From Vulcanococcus sp. SFB_649D_100_25 (GTDB lineage: Bacteria > Cyanobacteriota > Cyanobacteriia > PCC-6307 > Cyanobiaceae), in the NCBI GenBank assembly GCA_030833825.1, contig JAURGL010000024.1:1-16612 (forward strand): 16,612 nt of DNA, given 5' to 3'. Below the pieces are notes generated by a model. That model worked only from the letters and a program-made list of their open reading frames with translations, was not told where the DNA came from and did not search any database. Shown one piece after another: positions 7,426-15,076 of this stretch. The translations under genes and the position numbers were made by a program. Within the stretch, counting starts at the first letter, position 1, and every line of letters starts with the position of its first letter.

Positions 7426-8736
7426 ATGACCATCGGCATCGGCTTGCTCGGGCTTGGAACAGTGGGAGCAGGTGTTGCCGAGATCCTGCAGACCCCCCAG
7501 GGACGCCATCCCTTGGTGGGGGACCTGGCGCTCAGGCGGGTAGCGGTGCGTGACCTCAGCCGCGCCCGTCCCGTGGAACTGCCTGCCGGGATCGTCTGCA
7601 CCGATCCGCTGGCTGTGGTGAATGACCCTGCCGTTGACATCGTTGTCGAGGTCATGGGGGGCCTGGAGCCAGCCCGCAGCCTGATCCTCGCGGCCATTGC
7701 CGCCGGCAAACCGGTGGTGACGGCCAACAAGGCAGTCATCGCCCGCTACGGCGAGGAGATTGCTGAAGCCGCCGCCAAGCAAGGCGTCTACGTGCTGATC
7801 GAGGCCGCCGTGGGCGGTGGCATCCCGATCATCGAACCGCTCAAGCAGTCCCTGGGCGGCAACCGCATCCAGCGGGTGAGCGGCATCATCAACGGCACCA
7901 CCAACTACATCCTCAGCCGCATGGCGGATGAGGGGGCCGCCTATGAGGAGGTGCTGGCCGATGCCCAGCGCCTGGGCTACGCCGAAGCCGACCCGGCGGC
8001 GGATGTGGAAGGGGGCGATGCCGCCGACAAGATCGCGATTCTCTCGGGTCTGGCCTTCGGTGGTTCCATCGACCGCCCCTCGATCCCGACCCAGGGCATC
8101 AACAACCTCGACTCCCGCGATGTGAACTACGCGGCGCAGTTGGGCTATGTGGTGAAGCTGGTGGCCAAAGCCCAGTACCAGGGCATCGCCGCAGGAGGCG
8201 GCGTCCAACTGGATGTGCGCGTCAGCCCCACCCTCCTGCCGAAGGACCACCCCCTGGCCGGGGTGCATGGCGTGAATAACGCCATCCTGGTGGAGGGGGA
8301 CCCCGTGGGCCGGGTGATGTTCTACGGACCCGGAGCTGGGGCCGGCCCCACCGCATCCGCTGTGGTGGCGGACATCCTCAACATCGCCGGCATCCGGGCA
8401 GCCAGTGGCGAGAGCGGACAGCTCGACCCCCTGCTGGCGGCAAACCGTTGGCGCTCCTGCCAGCTGGTGGATCCGGGTGAAACGATGCAGCGCAACTACG
8501 TGCGCCTGCAAACGGGAGACCAGGCCGGGGTGATCGGGCGGATCGGCAGCTGCTTTGGCGATCAAGGGGTCTCGATCCGCTCAATCGTGCAGTTCGAGAC
8601 CAGCGGCGACCCTGCTGATGCCGAGATCGTCGTGATCACCCATGAGGTCCAGGAGCGGAACTTCCGCCAGGCCCTTGCCGCCATCAAGGCTCTGCCGGAC
8701 GTGCACGCTGTCTGCGCCTGCCTTCCCACCCTCTGA
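7426..8736 (+). CDS. hom: Homoserine dehydrogenase with C-terminal ACT domain
   Basis: The enzyme reduces aspartate semialdehyde to homoserine with NAD(P)H, the branch step toward threonine, methionine and isoleucine. The 436-aa product has an N-terminal Rossmann motif G9-L-G11-T-V-G14. The NAD-binding part also has VVTANKAVIA, and the catalytic domain has EAAVGGGIPII, GIINGTTNYILSRM and ADPAADVEGGDAADK. From about residue 355 an ACT domain follows (VRLQTGDQAGVIGRIGSCFGD... AEIVVITHEV), as expected for feedback control by threonine. ATG 7426 directly precedes the start of the Rossmann strand (TIGIGLLGLGTVG). It is downstream of sufE and probably co-transcribed. The long open frame on the opposite strand is a composition shadow. 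Confidence 0.97.
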   Translation: MTIGIGLLGLGTVGAGVAEILQTPQGRHPLVGDLALRRVAVRDLSRARPVELPAGIVCTDPLAVVNDPAVDIVVEVMGGLEPARSLILAAIAAGKPVVTANKAVIARYGEEIAEAAAKQGVYVLIEAAVGGGIPIIEPLKQSLGGNRIQRVSGIINGTTNYILSRMADEGAAYEEVLADAQRLGYAEADPAADVEGGDAADKIAILSGLAFGGSIDRPSIPTQGINNLDSRDVNYAAQLGYVVKLVAKAQYQGIAAGGGVQLDVRVSPTLLPKDHPLAGVHGVNNAILVEGDPVGRVMFYGPGAGAGPTASAVVADILNIAGIRAASGESGQLDPLLAANRWRSCQLVDPGETMQRNYVRLQTGDQAGVIGRIGSCFGDQGVSIRSIVQFETSGDPADAEIVVITHEVQERNFRQALAAIKALPDVHAVCACLPTL

Positions 8737-8787
8737 GTGGCGCAGAGACAACGGCCTGAGCCAGGCTGAAGCGGTTGGCCCCGAGCC

Positions 8788-8823
8788 AGCCGGACGCCAC
8801 TGCCCTGACTCCCGCGTCCGGCT
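8788..8823 (+). terminator. Strong hairpin downstream of hom, possible terminator
   Basis: A perfect 10-bp inverted repeat (8788-8797 with 8814-8823, arms agccggacgc and gcgtccggct) encloses a 16-base loop, 51 bases after the hom stop. There is no strong T-run after it, only a later TTGATTT, so a classical intrinsic terminator is not proven. It could be a U-poor terminator, an RNA stability element, or a leader structure for the next gene at 8910. Confidence 0.45.
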
Positions 8824-8909
8824 CCGCTGACCCAAGCCTTGATTTGTATCGGAGCGGACATAACTGCCGCCTGTGATGCGGAACCCTCAGGCCAACGGCC
8901 CCTTGATCC

Positions 8910-9164
8910 ATGGCCATGACCCCTCTGACTGCCGCCAGCTCACTTCGGGCGAGCCCACCCCACAACCTGCACCAGGGGGACTGCGTCACCCTCAACAGCG
9001 ACGAGACGATCTATCAAGTGATCGGCATTGACGACTCCCACGACCGCTGCTGGGTGCGGCGCTGGCCCCTTGAGCGCCATGGCTCTCCTGTGTTTGAGAT
9101 TTCTCTACAACAGGTTGAAAGCAACGATCAGGCCGTACTGCTCGAACGGATCAAGAACGCTTGA
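8910..9164 (+). CDS. Small protein of unknown function, possibly conserved in picocyanobacteria
   Basis: The 84-aa product has no named domain that I recognise. It is soluble, with a compact central part (LHQGDCVTLNSDETIYQVIG) that looks like a small beta-barrel, such as an SH3- or KOW-like fold. This is followed by CWVRRWPLERHGSPVFEISLQQV. No signal peptide or membrane span is seen. ATG 8910 is used; an ATG two codons later (8916) is equally possible, and no clear ribosome binding site precedes either. Only 10 bases separate its stop from the transporter lipoprotein start, suggesting co-transcription. The hydrophobic and charged pattern and tight spacing favour a real gene; a role in regulating the transporter would be speculation. 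Confidence 0.7.
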   Translation: MAMTPLTAASSLRASPPHNLHQGDCVTLNSDETIYQVIGIDDSHDRCWVRRWPLERHGSPVFEISLQQVESNDQAVLLERIKNA

Positions 9165-9174
9165 ATAGCGAGGC

Positions 9175-10776
9175 TTGGCTGCAGCATCCATCTCCCGCTC
9201 CACCTCTCGCTCCCTAGCTGCATCCCGCCTCATCGCCCTGCTGCCAGCGGTGCAGCTGCTCCTGGGTTGCCAACCGCCCCACCCACAGGGACAGCTGGTG
9301 GTGGCGAACAAAAGCTCCCTGGAATCGGTCGACCCGGTCGACGTGTTCAGCTTCGCCGGCACCCAGCTGCTCAGTGCCGTCGGCGACCCCCTCTACGCCA
9401 CGGATCACCGCGGCCAACTGCAACCGCGGCTGGCGGCGGGGCTACCCCAATTCAGTGACGACGGCCTGACCGCCAGGATTCCCCTGCGGAAGGGGGTGCG
9501 CTTCCACGACGGGACGCCCTTTGACGCCGCCGCCATGGTCTTCAACCTGGAGCGGTTCCGGCAGCTCGGCAAGCTCGGCTACCTGCTGGATGACCGGATC
9601 AGCGCCGTGCGAGCCAGCGGCCCCTACGAACTGGAACTGCGCCTGCAGCGCCCCTACCGGGCCCTGGCCTCACTCCTGAGCTCCATCAACCTCGCTCCGG
9701 TGTCCCCGAGCGCCTATCGGAACTACACCAAGCGATCCCTCTCCAATCGCTTCGTCGGCACGGGGCCCTACCGGCTGGTGAGCTTCAGTCCCCAGAAGCA
9801 GCAACTGCTCCCCTTCAAGGACTACTGGGGGGAGCAGCCCAAAAACAAGGGGATTCATCTGCTCACCTTGAGCAACTCCACCGCCCTCTATGGCTCCTTG
9901 CTGAGCGGCGAAGTGGATGTGTTGATCTCCAGCGGCCTGGAAAGTGACCAGCAGCAGGCCCTCAACGCCAAGGCTCAGCGAGGTCAACTGGCGATGGGCG
10001 AGGGACCCGCCGCCGAAATCGGCTACCTCACCTTGATGACGCAGCAGGCTCCGTTCAATCAACCGACCTTGCGCCAGGCGGTTGCCTTGAGCGTGAACAG
10101 GCCCCTGATCAGCCAACGGGTGAGCTTCGGGCTGCGCCCCCCGCTTCGCTCCCTGGTGCCACCACCGCTGGCGGGCTCCGAACCGGCAGCCTGGCCTCGC
10201 TACAACCCGAAAGCCGCTCGCGCCCTGTACCGACAGGCGGGCTATTGCAATGGACGGAGCTTGAAGCTGCCGCTCACCTTTCGATCCAACGTCCCATCGG
10301 ATCGCCTGTTCGCCCTGACCTGGCAGGCCCAGCTGCAGAAAGACCTGGGGGACTGCGTTGAACTGGAGGTGACCGGCGTGGAATCGACGACCGCCTATCG
10401 CCAACTTGAGCAAGGCGTCTACCCGATGATCGTTCTCGATTGGGTGGGGGACTACCCCGATCCCGATGTCTACCTCGCCCCCATGCTCGCCTGCACGACC
10501 AGCCGGGGAGACCACTGTCTGGCGGGCAGCAGCGTGGCCTTTGGAAGTTTCTGGGCCGGAGCAGGGGTGCAAGAACTGCTCCGCGAGAGCGAAGCAAGCA
10601 GTGGCGCAGCACGGGAGGAGAGCCTGCGGCGCGTCCAGCGCCTAGCCGCCGAGGGAGCGGCCTACATCCCCATCTGGCAGGTGACACCACGGGCCTGGGC
10701 GCAGGCCCATCTCAAGGCACCGCGCTTTGATGGCTCTGGACGGGTGCTCCTGCAGGAGCTGGAGACGCGCCGCTGA
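9175..10776 (+). CDS. Peptide/nickel-type ABC transporter substrate-binding lipoprotein (SBP_bac_5)
   Basis: This 533-aa extracytoplasmic binding protein belongs to the DppA/OppA/NikA-like family. The leader has basic residues, a hydrophobic core and a lipobox ending LLLGC, with lipidated C32. Family landmarks follow: ESVDPVDVFSFAGTQLLSAVGDPLYATD, with RKGVRFHDGTPFDAAAMVFNLER (shorter parts: GVRFHDGTPFDA). Further on are FVGTGPYRLVSF, FNQPTLRQAVALSVNR and DWVGDYPDPDVYL. The TTG at 9175 is the only possible start because an in-frame stop lies three codons upstream; GCGAGG just before it may serve as the ribosome binding site. A CTTSRGDHC loop could hold a disulphide. The stop overlaps the permease start (TGATG). 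The ligand is not deducible from sequence. Confidence 0.92.
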   Translation: MAAASISRSTSRSLAASRLIALLPAVQLLLGCQPPHPQGQLVVANKSSLESVDPVDVFSFAGTQLLSAVGDPLYATDHRGQLQPRLAAGLPQFSDDGLTARIPLRKGVRFHDGTPFDAAAMVFNLERFRQLGKLGYLLDDRISAVRASGPYELELRLQRPYRALASLLSSINLAPVSPSAYRNYTKRSLSNRFVGTGPYRLVSFSPQKQQLLPFKDYWGEQPKNKGIHLLTLSNSTALYGSLLSGEVDVLISSGLESDQQQALNAKAQRGQLAMGEGPAAEIGYLTLMTQQAPFNQPTLRQAVALSVNRPLISQRVSFGLRPPLRSLVPPPLAGSEPAAWPRYNPKAARALYRQAGYCNGRSLKLPLTFRSNVPSDRLFALTWQAQLQKDLGDCVELEVTGVESTTAYRQLEQGVYPMIVLDWVGDYPDPDVYLAPMLACTTSRGDHCLAGSSVAFGSFWAGAGVQELLRESEASSGAAREESLRRVQRLAAEGAAYIPIWQVTPRAWAQAHLKAPRFDGSGRVLLQELETRR

Positions 10777-11795
10777 TGAGTCGTCGTCGCCACCTAATCG
10801 GCTACATCGCCAGTCGCCTGGCCCTGGTGCCAGTGATGCTCTGGCTGATCGCGAGCCTGGTCTTTCTGCTGCTAAGGGTCGCGCCGGGGGATCCGATTGA
10901 TGCCCTGTTGGGCACCCGAGCCCCCCAGGCCGCCAGGGAAGCCCTACGCCAACAACTTGGCCTGGATCAGTCGCTGCTGGTGCAGTACGGGCGCTACCTC
11001 GGGGACCTGCTGCACGGGCAGCTCGGGATGTCCCTGACCAACCAGGAACCGGTCTCCGCGGTGATCGGACGCAGCCTGCCCGCCAGCCTGGAGCTGGGCC
11101 TGACGGCCCTGCTGCTGGCCGCCGTCGTCGGACTGGCCGTCGGCTTCAGCGGGATCGCCAGGCCCGAGGGGAAGCTCGACTTTTCAGCCAGGCTCTACGG
11201 GATCGGGACCTACGCCATGCCGCCGTTTTGGGCGGCGATGCTGGTGCAACTGGTGTTTGCGGTCTGGCTCGGTTGGCTGCCCGTGGGCGGGCGCTTCCCG
11301 GCGACGCTGATCCCTCCGGAGGGGAGCGGGTTCTACCTGCTCGACAGCCTGAGGGCCGGCGACAGCACCCAGTTCTGGGGCAGCGTGAGGCATCTGGTGT
11401 TGCCGGCCAGCACCCTTGGCTTCCTCCTGAGCGGCATCTTTGCCAATGCCCTGCGCCTGAACCTGCGCCGCGCGCTCGATTCCGATTACGTCGAAGCGGC
11501 GCGCTCCCGGGGGCTCTCCGAACGTCGGGTGGTGCTGCGGCATGCCCTACCGAATGCCCTCCTACCGGTCCTGACCATTGCCGGGATCACGGTGGCGTCC
11601 CTGATCGGAGGGGCCCTGTTGATTGAGGTGACCTACTCCTGGCCGGGCATCGCCTTCCGGCTTCAGGAGGCGATCAGCCAGAGGGACTACCCGGTGGTGC
11701 AGGGAATTGTGGTGGTGGTGGCGGCCCTGGTGGTGGCGGTCAGCGTGCTGGTGGATCTGCTGGTGGCCCTTCTGGATCCGAGGGTGAACTTCTAG
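10776..11795 (+). CDS. DppB-type ABC transporter permease
   Basis: The 339-aa integral membrane protein is the first-type permease of peptide/nickel ABC importers. It has the DppB-type N-terminal span (YIASRLALVPVMLWLIASLVFLLLRVAPGDP; key part LLLRVAPGDP at 31-40) and LGLDQSLLVQYGRYLGDLLHGQLG, the usual periplasmic signature (key part QYGRYLGDLLHGQLGMSL). About five more spans follow. The EAA loop (E240-A-A-R-S-R-G, then LRHALPNALLP) docks the ATPase, and the C-terminus LLVALLDPRVNF is typical. Its ATG overlaps the binding-protein stop. No DppC-type partner or ATPase gene follows, so these must lie elsewhere if the importer is complete. The last 56 bases are shared, in antisense, with the hydrolase gene. 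Confidence 0.93.
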   Translation: MSRRRHLIGYIASRLALVPVMLWLIASLVFLLLRVAPGDPIDALLGTRAPQAAREALRQQLGLDQSLLVQYGRYLGDLLHGQLGMSLTNQEPVSAVIGRSLPASLELGLTALLLAAVVGLAVGFSGIARPEGKLDFSARLYGIGTYAMPPFWAAMLVQLVFAVWLGWLPVGGRFPATLIPPEGSGFYLLDSLRAGDSTQFWGSVRHLVLPASTLGFLLSGIFANALRLNLRRALDSDYVEAARSRGLSERRVVLRHALPNALLPVLTIAGITVASLIGGALLIEVTYSWPGIAFRLQEAISQRDYPVVQGIVVVVAALVVAVSVLVDLLVALLDPRVNF

Positions 11796-13428
11796 CGGCG
11801 ATCTCCCGTTGCCACTGGCGAGCCAGTGCCTGATCCAGCACGTAGGCGGTGACCCCACCAAGCCGGCGCCGCTGGGGCGGCAGCTCCCTGGGCCCGCCGG
11901 GCTGCACCAGACCGAGGAGGAACTCACTGGTGACACTCAAGATCAGGCCCTGGACCCGCCCGGGATCGACCCCCACCAGATCCTCCCCCAACTTGAACAG
12001 GGGTTGCTGTTGTCCGCTCTCGATTTTCACGGGGGAAAAGTGACTGGCGCCCTCAAGAAGCACCAGACGGCTGCTGGGATTGGCCTCCGGCACAAACAAG
12101 CGCAGCTGCTCACTGACGGGGGGCGTGATCAGATCGAGACTGCCTCCCACCATCAGGGCAGGAGCCTGGAGGTCCCGCAGGCCCCGATTGGGCCAGAGCA
12201 GGCTCCCGAAACCGTTGAAGCTCACCAACGCGGCCAGCGGCTGCCGCAGGGGTTGGGCAGGGGGTAACGGCACCTCTGGCAACTGGCACTGCAGCAAACG
12301 CGAGAGGTTGATCAGCGGCAGATCCGCCAGGGCCCGCTTGCAACGCCGCACCAGGCCCGGTTCAGGGCGCAAGCCCGCCGCCAACAGTCCGGTGAGGCCA
12401 CCGAGGGAATGCCCCATCAAGACGACCTCCTGCCCCAATCGGGGCAGGGAACCGCCGTCCACGGCCGCCACCACCGCCTGAACATCCAGTACCCGGCCGC
12501 GCAGGGTCTCGGCACCAGGGGGAAGCCTGCGGCCCTGAAGCAGCTCCCGCACGGCCTGCTCATTGCTGCCGGGATGGTCCAGCAAGACCACGGGCCAACC
12601 CCGCCGGTTGAGGGCGGCTGCCAACCAGCGCAACTGCGCCGTGCTGCCACCAAGCCCCGGCATCAGCAGGATCCACAGGCGGGAGCCCTCCGCCTGCCAG
12701 ATCTCGAGCTCCAGGGGCTCGAGGCGGTGAGGAACCCGCAGACGGCGCAGGCTGGGAGCGCGGGAGGAACGGTCGTCGACCACCAAGGAGGACGAACGCT
12801 CCAGGAGCAGTCCGTCGGAGAGGGGCAGGAGCGGGGTGTTGGAGCGCAGCGGCAGCGCCTGCAGAGCCACGAGGGCCTGCTTCTGCTCATCCAATTGCTG
12901 GCGCCAGCGACTCGCCAAGCGCTGCAGACCATCGAGATTGAGTGTGAGGCGCTCCGCGGGAACGGCCCGCAGCAACTCCAGGGTGGTGACCTGCTGCTGC
13001 TGCTTCAGCAAACCGTTGAGTGTGCTGAGCAGCAGGGGACCGGCATTGCCGTTGTCTGCACTGATGAGTACCCCCAACTCCTCCACCACCCGGCGCCCCG
13101 CCCAACTGCGGAGCAGTTGCTGACTGAAGGAGCGCTCCCGCACCAGGGGGGCCTGGAGCAACTGGCGCAGTTGCAGTTGGCTCCCCGGATCCAACAGCGA
13201 CAGCCAACTCGCCAGCTCACCACTGGAGCGCTCGGGGTTCCGGCTCCAACGCTCCAACTCCTGGAGGTTGAGGGGCAGATCCAGGCCATCAAAGCGAATC
13301 TGCAGCTGCTCAGCCGCCTGCAGTGGCGCCAAGGACAGCGGCCCCACGCCGAGCAGCCCTGCCAGCAGACTGGGCAGGACACGGGCCAGCACGGCTCCCC
13401 GGCGACGCAAGCGGTTTGGCACAACCAC
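11740..13428 (-). CDS. DUF1400-type alpha/beta hydrolase, exported
   Basis: From GTG 13428 the protein is 562 aa. It has a basic start (NRLRRR), a hydrophobic leader ending around SLAPLQA-AEQ, and a helical N-terminal region (about 40-190) resembling the cyanobacterial DUF1400 domain. An alpha/beta hydrolase domain follows. The nucleophile motif is G-H-S341-L-G-G, and the likely acid and base are D432 (GGSLDLITPP) and H463 (EGASHFSP), giving a complete triad. Homologues are exported esterase- or lipase-like proteins of unknown substrate. GTG 13464 (574 aa) and GTG 13422 or 13392 are alternative starts; 13428 keeps the basic leader. The Pro-rich C-terminal tail is read from the antisense of the permease 3' end. 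The MFS gene diverges from its 5' end. Confidence 0.85.
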   Translation of the reverse strand: MVVPNRLRRRGAVLARVLPSLLAGLLGVGPLSLAPLQAAEQLQIRFDGLDLPLNLQELERWSRNPERSSGELASWLSLLDPGSQLQLRQLLQAPLVRERSFSQQLLRSWAGRRVVEELGVLISADNGNAGPLLLSTLNGLLKQQQQVTTLELLRAVPAERLTLNLDGLQRLASRWRQQLDEQKQALVALQALPLRSNTPLLPLSDGLLLERSSSLVVDDRSSRAPSLRRLRVPHRLEPLELEIWQAEGSRLWILLMPGLGGSTAQLRWLAAALNRRGWPVVLLDHPGSNEQAVRELLQGRRLPPGAETLRGRVLDVQAVVAAVDGGSLPRLGQEVVLMGHSLGGLTGLLAAGLRPEPGLVRRCKRALADLPLINLSRLLQCQLPEVPLPPAQPLRQPLAALVSFNGFGSLLWPNRGLRDLQAPALMVGGSLDLITPPVSEQLRLFVPEANPSSRLVLLEGASHFSPVKIESGQQQPLFKLGEDLVGVDPGRVQGLILSVTSEFLLGLVQPGGPRELPPQRRRLGGVTAYVLDQALARQWQREIAARSSPSDPEGPPADPPAR

Positions 13429-14633
13429 GGATCGAAGCCTGGTGGCACCAGTTTCCCGTGCCACTGAGGGAGCTGGCCAGTGTGCGTCTGGTGGCGAGCT
13501 TCGGAGCAGGGGGCGTTCTCTACCTGACCCCCATGGTCTTTCACCAGGCGGAGTTCAGTGCCTCAGCGGTGGGCCTCGGTCTGGCCCTGGCCGCCCTGGC
13601 GGGCACTGTCGGGCGATTCATCAGCGGGGGCTTGCTGGATCAAGGGCGCAGCTGCGGCATGCCCATCCTCCTGGCCGCCCTGAGCGGCTTGATCGGTGAT
13701 AGCTGCCTGCTGGGCGCCCAGGAGCTGCAGGGCTACATCGTCGGCCAACTGTTCCTAGGCCTTGCCGGCGGCCTGTACTGGCCGGCGGCGGAGCTCGCGG
13801 TGCCGCTCTGTTCAGCACCCGTCCCATCGGCCCGTGGTTATGCCCTGGCCCGCAGCGCCGATGCCTGCGGGGTGGCTGCCGGCACCCTCTGCGGCTCCCT
13901 GCTCGCGGCCGCGGGGCTCCTGCGGGGGGTGTACTGGGTGGACATTGCCGCCATCGGGGCCCTGACCGCCCTGCTGCTGCAGCGTCCCTTGCCACGGGCG
14001 CTGAAAAACCAAGACACCGGAGCCGAGGCCATCCCCCTGGGGCGCTGGCTGCCGGGCCTTCTGCCCATGCTGGGGCTGGCGGTGGTGGCCACGGCGATCC
14101 CGGCCCTGATGCAGAGCGCCCTGCCGTTGGATCTGGTGCGGGGTGGCCTGCAGAGGGATGCCCAACCGGAAAGCCTCAGCGCCCTCCTGATTGGCCTTCA
14201 GCTGGGTCTGCTGATGCTGATCCAATGGCCCATTGGACAGCGGCTCGCCAAACGCCCCGTGGGCAGTGGTCTGCAGCTGAGCTTGATCTGCTTCAGCGGC
14301 GGGACCCTGCTGCTGGCGGGCTCCGCCCTCAGCGAACACGGGGTTGGCCTGGTGGCGATTGCCCTGATCCTGGTGGCCGTTGGCGAGGCCGCCTTCCTAC
14401 CGACAGCCACAGAAGCGGTGGTGGAACTGAGCCCCAAGGGGCATGGCGGGCTGGCCATGGCCCTGTTCTCCCAGTGCTTTGCCCTCAGCGCCTTTGCCGC
14501 CCCGCTGCTGGCGGGGGTTCTGCTGGATGGCGATGGTCACGGGGTGACGGTCTGGCTGCTCACGGCCTGCTGCTGCGGCTTGAGCCTGCTGTTCATCGGT
14601 CCGATTCAACGGCGGTCGCTGCGCCGCAGCTGA
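13416..14633 (+). CDS. Major facilitator superfamily transporter
   Basis: The product (405 aa from TTG 13416) is a polytopic membrane protein with about twelve hydrophobic spans in two halves. The first span is LVASFGAGGVLYLTPMVFHQ. A motif-A-like loop follows (GRFISGGLLDQGRS, resembling GxLaDrxGrr) between spans 2 and 3. A second-half equivalent is QWPIGQRLAKRPVGSG. The substrate cannot be told. The start is uncertain. TTG 13416 and GTG 13458 are possible, and GTG 13482 sits nine bases after a good GAGGGAG ribosome binding site, beginning just before span 1. The first two would overlap the start region of the divergent hydrolase. It ends 15 bases before the convergent 61-aa gene. Confidence 0.87.
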   Translation: MAQPRIEAWWHQFPVPLRELASVRLVASFGAGGVLYLTPMVFHQAEFSASAVGLGLALAALAGTVGRFISGGLLDQGRSCGMPILLAALSGLIGDSCLLGAQELQGYIVGQLFLGLAGGLYWPAAELAVPLCSAPVPSARGYALARSADACGVAAGTLCGSLLAAAGLLRGVYWVDIAAIGALTALLLQRPLPRALKNQDTGAEAIPLGRWLPGLLPMLGLAVVATAIPALMQSALPLDLVRGGLQRDAQPESLSALLIGLQLGLLMLIQWPIGQRLAKRPVGSGLQLSLICFSGGTLLLAGSALSEHGVGLVAIALILVAVGEAAFLPTATEAVVELSPKGHGGLAMALFSQCFALSAFAAPLLAGVLLDGDGHGVTVWLLTACCCGLSLLFIGPIQRRSLRRS

Positions 14634-14647
14634 GCCCGAAGAACTCC

Positions 14648-14833
14648 TCAGCCCTGGGCAGCCTGCTGCTTGGAGCGCTCCACCCAGGCTTCATGGGGGA
14701 GGGGCTCGGTGCCGTACTCCCAGTCGTCGTAATCCGGGTCGTTGCGGATCTGCTGGTGCAGTTCCTTCTGGGTGTCGAAGTCGTGGGGCTGCCGGGTGTC
14801 TCCGTGGGATTCAGGTGCAGGCTGAGCCGTCAT
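14648..14833 (-). CDS. Small acidic protein of unknown function (61 aa)
   Basis: The 61-aa product is soluble and acidic in its middle part, with the segment QKELHQQIRNDPDYDDWEYG followed by TEPLPHEAWVERSK. This aromatic and acid-rich core looks like a genuine conserved motif rather than a GC shadow, but I do not recognise a named family. No signal peptide or span is present. The ATG at 14833 lacks a clear ribosome binding site. It lies 51 bases downstream of a 36-aa membrane ORF on the same strand, and its 3' end converges with the MFS gene. Confidence 0.72.
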   Translation of the reverse strand: MTAQPAPESHGDTRQPHDFDTQKELHQQIRNDPDYDDWEYGTEPLPHEAWVERSKQQAAQG

Positions 14834-14884
14834 GGCGGGGCGGAGGCTGAAACCATTGTGAAGCAGCTCAGGCGGTTTGGAGGC

Positions 14885-14995
14885 TCACCGGGAGCGGCGT
14901 TGGGGCAACAGCCGAAGCCAGGCCCAAAACAGCAGGGCCACCGGGGCGATCGCCAACACCAGCAAGGTCAGAACAAAACGCAGCTCCTCACGCAC
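14885..14995 (-). CDS. Putative 36-aa single-span membrane protein
   Basis: A GTG-started frame encodes 36 residues, beginning MREELRFVLTLLVLAIAPVA. One hydrophobic span covers about residues 8-28 and a basic tail (PQRRSR) follows, so the C-terminus is probably cytoplasmic. The start is preceded by AAGGGAG seven bases upstream, a strong ribosome binding site. The size recalls small photosynthetic or respiratory subunits, but the sequence does not match Pet, Psa or Psb proteins that I know. It is divergent from the 57-aa membrane ORF at 15077 and upstream of the 61-aa gene. It is real with moderate confidence; function unknown. Confidence 0.55.
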   Translation of the reverse strand: MREELRFVLTLLVLAIAPVALLFWAWLRLLPQRRSR

Positions 14996-15076
14996 AGCGA
15001 AACTCCCTTGCCACGATTGCGACGATGGACGATCGTGGGCCATGCCGCCCCGCCAGTGCCACTGAGGGAGTAATCG
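14996..15076. promoter_or_regulatory. Divergent intergenic region with mirrored ribosome binding sites and inverted repeats
   Basis: These 81 bases separate the start codons of the 36-aa (minus) and 57-aa (plus) ORFs. Each start has an AGGGAGT-type ribosome binding site, at 15002-15008 read on the minus strand and 15065-15071 on the plus strand. Between them lie a 7-bp inverted repeat (ccacgat 15011-15017, atcgtgg 15032-15038) and a palindrome cagtg-c-cactg (15054-15064). Either could be an operator; no clear -35/-10 pair is visible. Confidence 0.4.

Noticed and set aside
7309..8565. 418-aa open frame on the minus strand, opposite hom
   Set aside because: It lies wholly antisense to a clear homoserine dehydrogenase, is rich in His, Gly and Asp, and has no domain; it is a high-GC shadow.
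9670..10572. 300-aa minus-strand frame opposite the binding protein
   Set aside because: Antisense shadow of an unambiguous SBP_bac_5 gene.
12409..13467. 352-aa plus-strand frame opposite the hydrolase
   Set aside because: It is Gln- and Leu-rich composition antisense to a gene with a complete catalytic triad, with no recognisable family.
13458..15070. 15-bp direct repeat gtgccactgagggag at 13458-13472 and 15056-15070
   Set aside because: One copy lies in the MFS 5' region and the other in the divergent leader; a match of this length is near chance at this GC and both contain ribosome-binding-like GAGGGAG.
14225..15073. 282-aa plus-strand frame running from inside the MFS gene across the small minus-strand genes
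   Set aside because: It overlaps the MFS gene in another frame and has no domain; the MFS reading is clearly the coding one.
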